A stretch of 64,000 nt of DNA from Competibacter_A sp037045685 (GTDB lineage: Bacteria > Pseudomonadota > Gammaproteobacteria > Competibacterales > Competibacteraceae): NCBI GenBank assembly GCA_037045685.1, contig JBAOII010000011.1, positions 124,001 to 188,000 of the forward strand. The letters are read 5' to 3'. The position numbers and the translations under genes were made by a program. The notes under the pieces were generated by a model. That model saw only the letters and a program-made list of their open reading frames with translations. It ran no database searches and had not been told where the DNA came from. Each line of letters opens with the position of its first letter. Positions within the stretch are counted from its first letter, which is position 1. This document shows, one piece after another, positions 1 to 7,975 of the stretch.

Positions 1-1
1 C

Positions 2-91
2 GGCAAGCTGGTGGGCATGATCACCCAGTCCGATCTGATCGCCGGCCTGCACTTTGCGCTGCTGCGGCGAACGATGGAGCGGTGGGGATAG
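2..91 (+). CDS. CBS-domain protein, C-terminal end only (partial)
   Basis: The window opens inside a reading frame of 29 residues ending at a TAG at 89-91. The visible peptide GKLVGMITQSDLIAGLHFAL matches the last beta strand and helix of a CBS domain, where the phrase GMITQSDL is typical. CBS pairs bind adenosyl ligands and regulate the protein they are attached to. HPP-family membrane proteins with CBS tails are often seen near nif or mod genes, but the body of this protein lies outside the window, so the full identity cannot be given. Confidence 0.7.
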   Translation, partial: GKLVGMITQSDLIAGLHFALLRRTMERWG

Positions 92-135
92 GCCGACGGC
101 CGGGCAGGGGTTTGCGCCAATACCGCTCCGATGCT

Positions 136-152
136 CTCGGGTGAAACCCGAG
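136..152. terminator. short hairpin between convergent genes
   Basis: A 7-bp perfect stem (CTCGGGT / ACCCGAG) with a 3-nt loop lies between the end of the CBS-domain gene and the end of modC, which converge here. There is no run of T on either side, so it is at best a weak terminator. Confidence 0.25.
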
Positions 153-162
153 CGAGCAACAG

Positions 163-1233
163 CTAGCCGAGATAATGCCAGGCGCGGGCTTTGAACAGGC
201 AGTAGACCGTGTCGCCTTCCGTCAGGCGCAGATCGTTCACGGCCTTGACGGTGATTTCGGCCAGAATCGGCACGCCGACATCGACTTCCGCCAGCACCCG
301 GTCGGCGATTCGCCGCAGGCCGAGAATGCGGCCCGGCACCTGGTTCTGAATGGTGGTGTCGGCTATGGGATGGCGGGCCAGCGCCACGTCGGCCGCGCGC
401 AGCGCGATCCAGGTCTCGGTTCCCGGCGGCAAAGGGGAGAGCGGCAAATGCAGTTCGTGATGGTCGTACCGCACCGTGGTGCAGCCGATGTCCGGTTCGT
501 GGCGGCCGACCGTGACCTGCAACACGTTTTCCAGACCCAGCGAGCGGGCCAGCCCGAGGATGTGATCTTGCCGGATCACTTCCAAAAACGGACCCTGCCC
601 CAAGATGCGACCCTGTTCCATGACGGCCAAATGGGGAGTCAGATACAGGATTTCGTTGATGGCGTGACTGACGTAGAGCATCGGCAAGCGCAACTCGTCC
701 CGCACCCGCCGCAGGAAAGGCAGAATCTGCTGCTTGCGCCCTTCGTCCAGCGCCGCCAGCGGTTCGTCCAGCAACAGCAGACGAGGCGACGCTAACAGCG
801 TGCGACCCAGCGCCACCCGCTGTCGCTCGCCCCCGGACAGATGGCGTGGGCGACGGTGCAGCAGGTGGCCGATGTCCAACAGTTCGATAATTTGTGTCGG
901 CGCGAATTGCCGTTGCGCCGGGGGCAACAGCTTGAAGCCGTACAGCAGATTGTGTTCGACCGAGAAGTGGGGGAACAACTGGCTGTCCTGAAACACCAGC
1001 CCGACCCGGCGGCGGTGCGGCGGCAAATCGATCCGCCGGTGCGCGTCGAACAGCGGGACGCCGTCGAGGCTGATGTGTCCGGTCCGTGGACGCACGAGGC
1101 CGGCGACAGCGCGGAGCAGGGTGCTCTTACCGCAACCGGATGGACCGAACAGCCCGCTCACCGGCTGCTCCAGCGTCAATTGACCTCGCAGAGTGAAAGA
1201 ACCTTGATGGAGTTCGAGATCGAGAGTGAGCAT
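163..1233 (-). CDS. modC: Molybdate ABC transporter, ATP-binding protein ModC
   Basis: 356 residues. ModC hydrolyses ATP to drive molybdate import through ModB. The Walker A motif GPSGCGKST is near residues 31-39. The ABC signature LSGGERQRVALGR and Walker B LLLLDEPLAALD follow near 130-160. The C-terminal third is a MOP/TOBE molybdate-binding domain, as expected for ModC. It is the last gene of the leftward mod group, about 100 bp after modD. Length is normal and the frame is intact. Confidence 0.95.
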   Translation of the reverse strand: MLTLDLELHQGSFTLRGQLTLEQPVSGLFGPSGCGKSTLLRAVAGLVRPRTGHISLDGVPLFDAHRRIDLPPHRRRVGLVFQDSQLFPHFSVEHNLLYGFKLLPPAQRQFAPTQIIELLDIGHLLHRRPRHLSGGERQRVALGRTLLASPRLLLLDEPLAALDEGRKQQILPFLRRVRDELRLPMLYVSHAINEILYLTPHLAVMEQGRILGQGPFLEVIRQDHILGLARSLGLENVLQVTVGRHEPDIGCTTVRYDHHELHLPLSPLPPGTETWIALRAADVALARHPIADTTIQNQVPGRILGLRRIADRVLAEVDVGVPILAEITVKAVNDLRLTEGDTVYCLFKARAWHYLG

Positions 1234-1338
1234 GCTGCGCGGTAGGCCCGTTCGGCGGGGTTAGGGTTGCAGTGAAACTGATAATGCCGCCGGAGCCGGG
1301 ATTCGCGGCCGATCCGCATCTACAGCAGCGGACATTGC

Positions 1339-2185
1339 CTAGCGCGCCGAAACGCTCACCTTGATATCGGCGGGTGGCGCGAAGTAGGGGGCTGAGGTCA
1401 CCAGGATATGCGCGCCGGCGCGAGCGTAGTCGGCGGCGTTGGCCGAGCTTGACTCCGCCTGCGGCGGCCACCTTGGCGTGCGGCGCCGCATCCGCCAGCC
1501 GCGCCACGATGGCGGCCACCGTCTCGGGCGGTAGCTTCTCCAACTGCACCACGTCGGCCCCGGCCCGAGCGGCTGATACCGCATCGTCCAAGCTATCCAC
1601 CTCGACCACGATCTTGCGTTCGGGACAGGCAATCTTCAGCCGCGCCAAGGCCGAGGTTTGACTCTCTCCGGCCAGAAAAGCGCGGTGCTCGGGAAAGACC
1701 AGCACCGTTTCGGACAGGCCCAGGCGGTGCGGTATCGCGCCCGCCGCCAGGATCGCCTTGATGGAAATCGCCTTGGTGCCTGGAAAAGTCTTGCGGGTGC
1801 AGGCGACCACAACCGCCGGATTGACGGCGCGCGCGATTTCGACGATGCGGCTGGCGACAGTGGCGATGCCCGAGGCGTATTCCATCAGCGTTTGCGCCAC
1901 TTTCCAGCCGGCCAGCAGGGCGGCGGCCGGTCCTTCAGCCACCAGCAGCGGGGCGCCCGCGTCGGCCGTGCAACCGCTCGGACGCCGCTCGCTCACCGTG
2001 CAGCCGACCCGAACCAGCAGGCGGGCAGCCTCTTCGGACGCCGCCACCACCATGGCATCGCGCGCCGCGAACACCATGCGTCCCGGCCGCTCGCCGATGC
2101 CCAGCGCGTGCGTGGTCAAATCGCCGAAAGGCACGTCTTCGGCCAACCAGCGGTCGATTTCGGCGTCGGGGATTAGCGGCATCAT
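1339..2185 (-). CDS. modD: ModD, quinolinate phosphoribosyltransferase-like Mo-utilisation protein (frameshifted)
   Basis: Resembles nicotinate-nucleotide pyrophosphorylase but is of the ModD type found in mod operons; its biochemical role is not settled. The first frame runs from MMPLIPDAEID through the conserved KTFPGTKAISIKAILAAG and AAAGGV. The remaining C-terminus (NAADYARAGAHILVTSAPYF ...) lies in the next frame and ends at 1339. The shift maps to about 1449-1450, where a doubled A on the coding strand (GTCAAGC instead of GTCAGC) explains it exactly. The gene is therefore broken as written, but this may be a sequencing error. It is followed by modC. Confidence 0.85.
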
Positions 2186-2230
2186 GGGATGATAGGTCCG
2201 GTTTCGACGATTCGACGAACGTTGGGCTGT

Positions 2231-2656
2231 TCATGCCCGGTTTCTGCTCCGCTCGGCGGGCACGTAGAGTTGCTCCAGCAAATATTTTTTGAACTCCGCC
2301 GCATAGGGTTGATGCTTTAGCGCTTCTTCCATGCACAGCAGCCACGCATCGCGCTCTTTGGAGCCAATTTCAAAACGGCTGTGCGCTTGCGGTATTCTGA
2401 TCGGGCCATATTTTTCCGCGTAAAGTTTTGGGCCGCCCAGCCAGCCGCACAGGAATCGAGCCAGCTTGTCTCTCGAAAGGGTCAGGTCTGCCGGATGCAT
2501 GGCTCTGATTTTTTTGGCTACGGGGAGCTGGTCCATCGCATCGTAAAAATCATCGACCAGTTTTCTGATGCCCGCTTCGCCACCCGCCGCCCGGTAGGAC
2601 GCATCTTCGACGCCATAGGGAAGCCTGTCTTTGTTTTCAAATCCCGAGATGAGCAA
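2231..2656 (-). CDS. glbO: Group II truncated haemoglobin (trHbO type)
   Basis: 141 residues. Small 2-over-2 globin that binds haem and oxygen or NO. Visible family marks are the Phe-Tyr pair in helix B (DDFYDAMDQLP), LARFLCGWLGGPKLYAEKYG in the E-F region with W and GGP, and HSRFEIGSKERDAWLLCMEE carrying the proximal-histidine region and the conserved GRW-like Trp. It sits between modD and modB in the same direction, so it may be co-transcribed with the molybdate genes. An oxygen- or NO-handling role next to nitrogenase genes is an inference. The symbol glbO is by family only. Confidence 0.88.
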   Translation of the reverse strand: MLISGFENKDRLPYGVEDASYRAAGGEAGIRKLVDDFYDAMDQLPVAKKIRAMHPADLTLSRDKLARFLCGWLGGPKLYAEKYGPIRIPQAHSRFEIGSKERDAWLLCMEEALKHQPYAAEFKKYLLEQLYVPAERSRNRA

Positions 2657-2724
2657 TGATCCGACTCCTCAAGCACGCATGGATGAAATGGCTCGGGTAT
2701 TTGGCCCGTCGATGGCGGTCGCGA

Positions 2725-3437
2725 TCATGCCCGCCGATTCCCCAGCATCCGTTCCACCCGCCGCGCGCCCAGTTCGCTCACCCACAGCGCCGCCAGCGCC
2801 AACAGGATGGAAATGATGACCAGCCGCAACGCCGGATCGTCGCCGCCGGGAATCTGGGTATAGGTATAGATCGCCAGCGGCAGGGTGCGGGTCTCGCCGG
2901 CCACGTTGCCGACGAAGGTCACCGTCGCGCCGAATTCACCCAGGCTGCGGGCGAATGCCAGCACCAGCCCGGTCAGAATGCCGGGCAGCGACAGCGGCAC
3001 GGTCACCGTCAACCAGACCCGCAACGGCCCCGCGCCCAGCGTGCGCGCCGCTTCTTCCAGCTTGGGCTCCACCAGCGTCACCGCCAGCCGCACCGCCCGC
3101 ACCATCAGCGGAAACGCCATCAGCGCCGAGGCGACCACCGCGCCTTGCCAAGTGAACGCCAGGGCGATGCCCCCAACGTCTCGTACAGCCAGCGGCCAAC
3201 AGGTCCCTGCCGGCCGAGCAGCAGCAGCAGCAGATAACCGGGCACCACCGGCGGCAGCACCAGCGGCAGATGCACCAACCCATCCACGATGGCCTTGCCG
3301 GGAAAACGAATCCGCGCCAACAGCCAGCCGGTGATGATGCCGGGGACGGCGATCAGCGCGGTGCACCACAGCCCGATCTTGAGCGACAGCCAGAGCGCGG
3401 TCAGCTCTTCGGGCGTGGGTTGCAACGATAGCCACAC
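2725..3437 (-). CDS. modB: Molybdate ABC transporter permease ModB (frameshifted)
   Basis: Inner-membrane permease of about 237 residues. The N-terminal part MWLSLQPTPEELTALWLSLK through LPLVLPPVVPGYLLLLLLGR is in one frame. The remainder, from GGIALAFTWQGAVVASALMA through the EAA motif EEAARTLGAGPLRVWLTVTV to the C-terminus, is in another. The join is at 3170-3174, where a run of five C (five G on the coding strand) would have to be six to keep frame. Homologues end at the same point, so both halves are one gene. It lies directly downstream of modA. Confidence 0.88.
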
Positions 3438-3446
3438 GGCCGGCCG

Positions 3447-4226
3447 TCAGTCGAGCGCGGTGAAGCCGTACTGGCGGAACACCTTCGCCGCCGCCGGGGT
3501 GCGCAGGAAGTCCAGGAACCCTTGCGCCGCCGGTTTGGCGCCTTGCACCAGCGCGACCGGATAGAGCACGGGCGAGTGGGTGTCGGCGGGAAAGACGCCG
3601 AGCACCGCGACCTTGTCGGACACCTTGGCGTCGGTTTCGTAGACGATGCCGACCGCGCACTCGCCGCGCTCCACGAAGGCCAGCGCCGATCGCACGTCCG
3701 GCGCCGCCGCCAAGCGCGGTTCCAGCGCCGCCCACCAGCCGAGCGCCGTCAACGCCTGTTTGCTGTATTGGCCGATGGGCACCGAGGCATCGCAGGAACA
3801 CCAGCGGCCCTGAAACGCGCCGGGCAGGTCGAAGCTTTTTTCCAGCTTCACCGGAAACGCCTTGCCCTTGGGTGCGATCAGCACCAGCCGGTTGCCGAAC
3901 AGATTGCGGCGGCTGTCCTTGGCGATCTTGTCCTTGCCGTCGAGGTAGTCCATCCACTTCAAGTCAGCGGAGATAAAGACGTCAGCCGGTGCGCCCTGCT
4001 CGATTTGCTTGGCCAGGGCGGAAGCGGCGGCGAAGGAGGCGTGGCAACCTTGACGCCTTTCTGCTTTTTCGTACAGCGCGGCGAGGTCTTGAATCACGTT
4101 GGTGGTGCTGGCGGCGGCGAACACGGTAATTTGATCCGCCGCCCAAGCGGGTAGGATTAGCCCGGTCGCCAGCCAAAGCAGACCGATTCCCAGCCAGCGA
4201 AGCAAGGTTCTACGGAACATCGACAA
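3447..4226 (-). CDS. modA: Periplasmic molybdate-binding protein ModA
   Basis: 259 residues with a clear Sec signal peptide (RRTLLRWLGIGLLWLATGLI, cleavage probably after AWA). The mature start ADQITVFAAASTTNVIQDLA is the typical ModA opening. APADVFISADLKWMDYLDGK and a late VGIVYETDAK are further family motifs. It captures molybdate for ModBC. It lies 20 bp after modE and just before modB, in one leftward operon. Frame intact. Confidence 0.93.
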   Translation of the reverse strand: MSMFRRTLLRWLGIGLLWLATGLILPAWAADQITVFAAASTTNVIQDLAALYEKAERRQGCHASFAAASALAKQIEQGAPADVFISADLKWMDYLDGKDKIAKDSRRNLFGNRLVLIAPKGKAFPVKLEKSFDLPGAFQGRWCSCDASVPIGQYSKQALTALGWWAALEPRLAAAPDVRSALAFVERGECAVGIVYETDAKVSDKVAVLGVFPADTHSPVLYPVALVQGAKPAAQGFLDFLRTPAAAKVFRQYGFTALD

Positions 4227-4246
4227 TCTCCTTCGGTGAGCCGCGA

Positions 4247-5063
4247 CTACAGCGCCACGCCCAGAATGACGCTGGACGACTTGATCACCGCCACCGCCGG
4301 ATCGCCTTCCTTGAGCGCCAGCCCGTCGATGCTGGCGTTGGTGATGGTGGCGGTGACGGTTTTGCCGCCCGCCAACTGGAGGGTGACCTCGCCGTTGACC
4401 GCGCCTTTCTTGCAGTCCGAAACCGTGCCGCGCAACTGGTTACGGGCGCTGAGTTTCATTTTCTCGGCGCCGGTCATGATGATGACCGAGGACGCCTTGA
4501 TCAGAGCAAAAACCTCGCTGCCTTCCTGGAGCCCCAAATTTTCGACGCTGCCGCGAGTGATCAAGGCGGTGATGTGGTCATCGCCGCCGATGTCCACCCC
4601 GACTTCGGCGTTGATCGGGCCGACGTTCAGGCCGGTCACCCGGCCCAGGAACTGATTTCTTGCGCTGGTCTGCATCATCAATCTCCGCATGAAGTTCGTT
4701 AACTCGTCCACATCGTGGACTTTTTCGCCCAACCGGGCCAAGAATCGCCGGTATTCCCCTTCCACCGACGTCGTACAACTGGATTTGCCGCAGTCCGTAG
4801 TCGGTCAACCGGCTGCCGCCGCCTTGCTTGCCCCCGGTGGCGCTGGTCACCAGCGGTTGTTCGGCCATGTTGTTCATGGCGTTCACCGCATCCCAGGCGG
4901 CCTTGTAGCTCAGCTTGACCGCCTTGGCGGCCTGGGTGATCGAACCGGTCACTGCGATCTGGCGCAACAGCGCCATCTGTCGCTGACCCAGAACGGGCCG
5001 ATCCTGGAGCTGACCCAGTGGCATCAGTCCCGGCCATGCCAACGCTTCGTTTCGATCTCGCAT
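4247..5063 (-). CDS. modE: Molybdate-responsive transcription regulator ModE (frameshifted)
   Basis: The N-terminal winged helix is visible in one frame: RQMALLRQIAVTGSITQAAK then LSYKAAWDAVNAMNN and GGKQGGGSRLTDYG. Two MOP-type molybdate-binding repeats follow in another frame (TSARNQFLGRVTGLNVGPIN and KLSARNQLRGTVSDCKKGAV). The shift is at about 4765-4766, where a doubled base separates QLYDV from VEGEYRRFLARL. Dimeric ModE represses molybdate transport genes when molybdate is bound. An operator-like palindrome lies 18 bp upstream of its start, which suggests autoregulation of the whole modEABDC group. Confidence 0.9.
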
Positions 5064-5080
5064 CGAGTTTCCACCCCAAG

Positions 5081-5104
5081 CGTTATAAAAGTTTATATAT
5101 AACG
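5081..5104. promoter_or_regulatory. ModE operator (predicted)
   Basis: CGTTATAAA, six bases, TATATAACG. This matches the enterobacterial ModE box CGnTATATA-N6-TATATAACG with one mismatch. The wider sequence AGCGTTATA...TATAACGCT is a perfect inverted repeat. It lies just upstream of modE, in the right place to repress the mod operon when molybdate is plentiful. Confidence 0.75.
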
Positions 5105-5398
5105 CTAATCATAACCGAACTCCATCAAAACGAGCGAGTTGAGATGCCCGCTGCAACTGGCATACCGGATTTCAATATCAAATAACAGGTTGTATCAACT
5201 GGCTTTTATTTGATGGCGATCCAAGCATTGTCGCGTTTGGCGCATCGGGCCAGAGCCATTGTCGGTCAATCCACATTCGACGCTGGCTTGGGATGATGAG
5301 GACACGGACAGCAGCCCCAAGCGCGTTTGCCGCCCTCTGGCGCAAAGGCAAAATTCAGACTATATTGCTCAGAATTTCCACTGCCCGAGGATAGGTTG

Positions 5399-5557
5399 AT
5401 GCTGCTGCGTACATCCTTGCTGTTGGCCTTGGTGTTGGGTTGGGTCGGTGCGGCGCAAGCCCAATTGCCCGATTCATCGCACGACGGACTGAACCGCTTG
5501 ACCGGCGCTGCCAGCGTGGTCGCTTGTTCCGGCACCGACAAGAAAGACCCGCCCTGA
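5399..5557 (+). CDS. Small secreted protein of unknown function
   Basis: 52 residues starting MLLRTSLLLALVLGWVGAAQ, a clear Sec signal peptide with likely cleavage after AQA, leaving a mature peptide of about 30 residues with one Cys. A GAGG Shine-Dalgarno lies 8 nt before this ATG, which is why I prefer it to a start 72 bp upstream. A strong terminator follows the stop. The signal peptide, ribosome site and terminator make it a credible gene, but I do not recognise a family. Confidence 0.6.
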   Translation: MLLRTSLLLALVLGWVGAAQAQLPDSSHDGLNRLTGAASVVACSGTDKKDPP

Positions 5558-5573
5558 AATAAAGGCTGCCATG

Positions 5574-5602
5574 AAACCCGCCTCAGCCGGCGGGTTTTTT
5601 AT
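5574..5602 (+). terminator. Rho-independent terminator
   Basis: A perfect 9-bp stem AAACCCGCC / GGCGGGTTT with a 6-nt loop runs straight into a TTTTTT tract on the plus strand, 16 bp after the small secreted-protein gene. It also lies beyond the 3' end of the nif operon on the other strand, where it would leave only a short T tract. Confidence 0.85.
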
Positions 5603-5637
5603 TTACCCATCGCCGACAACGCCGACGTCGTCCCAGT

Positions 5638-5955
5638 TCATGCCGCCAGCGGCAGCGCTTCGTGGGTAAAACACGCCTTGGGACAGACTCGCGAGCAGGC
5701 TTCGCAGCCGATGCAGTCCAGCGCGTTCGATAGCGTCATGAAAGAGTTGTCGCTGTCGTCATCGTCGTCATCGTCGTCATCGTCCAGATCGACATCATCG
5801 ATGGCCCGTTGCACGATGGTCAGCACATCGCGCGGGCAGACCTTGAAGCAGCGACCGCAGCCGATGCATTTTTGCTCGTTCAGCGCGGTCACGAACTGGG
5901 GAATCCAGGAAGTGCCGCCGCGAGTGATGCCGGTGATGATAGGTTCGGCGCCCAT
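5638..5955 (-). CDS. fdxB: nif-specific ferredoxin III, 2[4Fe-4S], with poly-Asp insert
   Basis: 105 residues. Two Cys motifs, CIGCGRCFKVCP near residue 31 and CIGCEACSRVCPKACFTH near residue 81, identify a nif-type 2[4Fe-4S] ferredoxin that passes electrons in nitrogen fixation. Between them is a run of ten Asp residues encoded by a triplet-rich 9-bp tandem repeat. Homologues have an acidic but shorter and mixed linker. It is the last gene of the nifENX part of the operon, 72 bp after nifX. Confidence 0.9.
   Translation of the reverse strand: MGAEPIITGITRGGTSWIPQFVTALNEQKCIGCGRCFKVCPRDVLTIVQRAIDDVDLDDDDDDDDDDSDNSFMTLSNALDCIGCEACSRVCPKACFTHEALPLAA
5756..5785. repeat. 9-bp tandem repeat inside fdxB
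   Basis: Three and a third copies of GTCGTCATC. On the coding strand they encode only Asp. The array is prone to slippage in steps of one or three residues without losing frame. Confidence 0.85.
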
Positions 5956-6027
5956 ACGTAGTTACCTCGCTCGTTTAAAAGGCTCCGGCGCGGACGCTGG
6001 ACCAGACCGGATGCCGTGAAGAATCGT

Positions 6028-6468
6028 CTATTCCCGCCAGCCTTCCGCTTCCATCGCGGCGAAACGCGCGTCGGCGCTTTCGGTCGGACGCTGGCGGGCG
6101 ATGGCCCGGTTGAGCCACGCCGGCGCCTCGCCGCCCCGCAAGGCCGCCCGGAGATCGGCGAGCAGGGGAGCGATAGCCGTGCCGGCATCTACCCGGATCG
6201 GCTGGACCCCCAAAGCCAGCAACTGCTGGATGGCGGAACCGCCGACCGCTTGGCAGTAAATCACCGCGCAACCCTGCAACAGCGCCAGCTTGGCGGCGAG
6301 CTTGTCCTCGTGGCCGTCGCGGTCGAGGTCGCCGAACTGGGCGAATTCCGCCACTGTCGCCTGTTCGGAGGTCACGGCGTAGATGAGGATCGCGCTGGCG
6401 GCGCCGAAATGCTGGTCCACCTTATGGCGATCGCTGGTGGCGAAGGCCGCCTTGATGCAGGGCGTCAT
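6028..6468 (-). CDS. nifX: FeMo-co carrier protein NifX
   Basis: 146 residues. I chose the ATG at 6468 because it has AGGA 6 nt upstream and begins MTPCIKAAFATSDRHKVDQH, which aligns with the start of NifX; the longer frame upstream is read-through from nifN. The DQHFGAASAILIY segment is the conserved cofactor-binding core of the NifX/NifB/NafY domain family. NifX binds NifB-co and FeMo-co precursors and hands them between NifB and NifEN. It follows nifN by 82 bp. Confidence 0.92.
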   Translation of the reverse strand: MTPCIKAAFATSDRHKVDQHFGAASAILIYAVTSEQATVAEFAQFGDLDRDGHEDKLAAKLALLQGCAVIYCQAVGGSAIQQLLALGVQPIRVDAGTAIAPLLADLRAALRGGEAPAWLNRAIARQRPTESADARFAAMEAEGWRE

Positions 6469-6550
6469 GCGTCGTTCCTCACGAGTCTGCGGAGAGCGGG
6501 CTTGGGGGCTCGAAATGCGGCCGAACGGGACATCTTTTGGATGGGACGCA

Positions 6551-7975
6551 TCAATGCCGCCGGGCAGAATTCGCAAATGCCTGCGGAGCGCCATGGCTCG
6601 CCTCCTGCCGTGAGTCGGCCTTGCGGGAGTAGATGGAGTGATAGGGAGCGACGCCGTGGTCGGCCGGTTCGAGCAGCGCGTTGGCCAAAGCGAACAGCAG
6701 TTGCCGGCTGCCGCCGTAGCCGATCCAGGCGTGCTGGTAACCGCCGATGCGGTCGTACTGGGGAATGCCCGCGCGCAGCAGCGGCACGCCCAGCCGATCC
6801 GCCGTTTCGGCGGCGTGGGAATTGCTGATGACCAGTTCCGCCCCGCGTTCGCGCGCCAGATCTTCCAAATCTTCCAGGTCGCCGATCCGCACCTGGGGCA
6901 ACAGCGTCCGGGCCAGCACCGGCGCGCGGCTGGACGCCACCGCCGCCACGATCTCCGCGCCGGTTTCGGCCAGCAACTCGCTGAAGGCGTGCAGCAGATC
7001 GGGATCGGCGCCCACGGCGATCCGGGCTTGGCCCAACAGGAAATGGGTGTCGAGCAGGGCGTCCTGCAATTGCGCCCGCTGTCGTTCCAGCCGCGCCGGC
7101 ACCGTGCGGCCGGCGATGCCGGCCAAGGTCATCACCAGCCGGTCGTTGGCGTCGAGTCCGAGCAGATGATCGAAGCGATGCACCGGCACGCCGGTACGGG
7201 TCTGCAACAGCTCGGCGGCGGGATAGAGCGAGGGGCCGATCACCAGCGTGGCGGCGGCGTCGCCCAAGGTGGCGAACGCGGATAGCGGCGTGCCGCCGAT
7301 GGTGACCGGCGAGAAATCCTCGGCGTCGAGATGACCGTCCAGCGAATCCGACAGGTCGGGGATCAACACCGGATGCAAGCCGAAGCGCTCGATCAAATCG
7401 CGCAAGGCTTCCAGATCGCCGGGCGTCAGCAGCGAGCCGCACAGCACGTTGACCTGATGGGAGCGGCGCCCCGGAGCGGTGCCGGCCTGGTCGGCCATCG
7501 GAACCCACTCGGCGATCATGGCTTCCACCGCCGCCGCGAAACCGCTTTCCAGGCAGCCGCTGAAATCGGGGGTGTTGACCGGCACGATCCGCACGCTCTG
7601 AAACTCGGGATGTCGGGCGCGGAACACCTTGAGCACGCGGTGAATGTCGGTGCCTTGCGCTTCCGACAGGCCCGTGGTCAGCAGCCCGATGACCGCCGGC
7701 CGGTTTTTTTCGGCGATGGTCTTCAGCGCCGCGATCACGTTGTCGTCCGCGCCCATGATGCTGCTGACCTGATCCATCGCGGTGCTTTGCAGCGGGATCG
7801 GTTCCCGGAAGTGCCGCACCAGGAACACCTTGGCGAAGGCGGTGCAGCCCTGGGCGCCGTGCAGCAAGGGCATGGCGCGGTTGAGGCCGAGCACCGCCAG
7901 GCTGGCGCCGAGCGGCTGGCTGGTTTTCAGGGGGCTGACCGCCAGCGGTTTGCTGCGACCGAGTATTTCAGCCAT
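6551..7975 (-). CDS. nifN: FeMo-co scaffold subunit NifN
   Basis: 474 residues, NifK-like, forming with NifE the alpha2beta2 scaffold on which FeMo-co is matured. The chosen start MAEILGRSKPLAVSPLKTSQ has a GGGAG upstream. The cluster region LHGAQGCTAFAKVFLVRHFR is typical of NifN. The start overlaps the nifE stop by 8 bp, so translation is probably coupled. The C-terminus is ordinary and the frame intact. Confidence 0.94.
   Translation of the reverse strand: MAEILGRSKPLAVSPLKTSQPLGASLAVLGLNRAMPLLHGAQGCTAFAKVFLVRHFREPIPLQSTAMDQVSSIMGADDNVIAALKTIAEKNRPAVIGLLTTGLSEAQGTDIHRVLKVFRARHPEFQSVRIVPVNTPDFSGCLESGFAAAVEAMIAEWVPMADQAGTAPGRRSHQVNVLCGSLLTPGDLEALRDLIERFGLHPVLIPDLSDSLDGHLDAEDFSPVTIGGTPLSAFATLGDAAATLVIGPSLYPAAELLQTRTGVPVHRFDHLLGLDANDRLVMTLAGIAGRTVPARLERQRAQLQDALLDTHFLLGQARIAVGADPDLLHAFSELLAETGAEIVAAVASSRAPVLARTLLPQVRIGDLEDLEDLARERGAELVISNSHAAETADRLGVPLLRAGIPQYDRIGGYQHAWIGYGGSRQLLFALANALLEPADHGVAPYHSIYSRKADSRQEASHGAPQAFANSARRH

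Noticed and set aside
175..1245. Long plus-strand frames opposite modC
   Set aside because: They mirror a clear modC in high-GC DNA, have no ribosome sites and no recognisable domains.
5266..5541. 91-residue minus-strand frame opposite the small secreted protein
   Set aside because: No signal, domain or ribosome site; the plus-strand gene has a signal peptide, Shine-Dalgarno and terminator.
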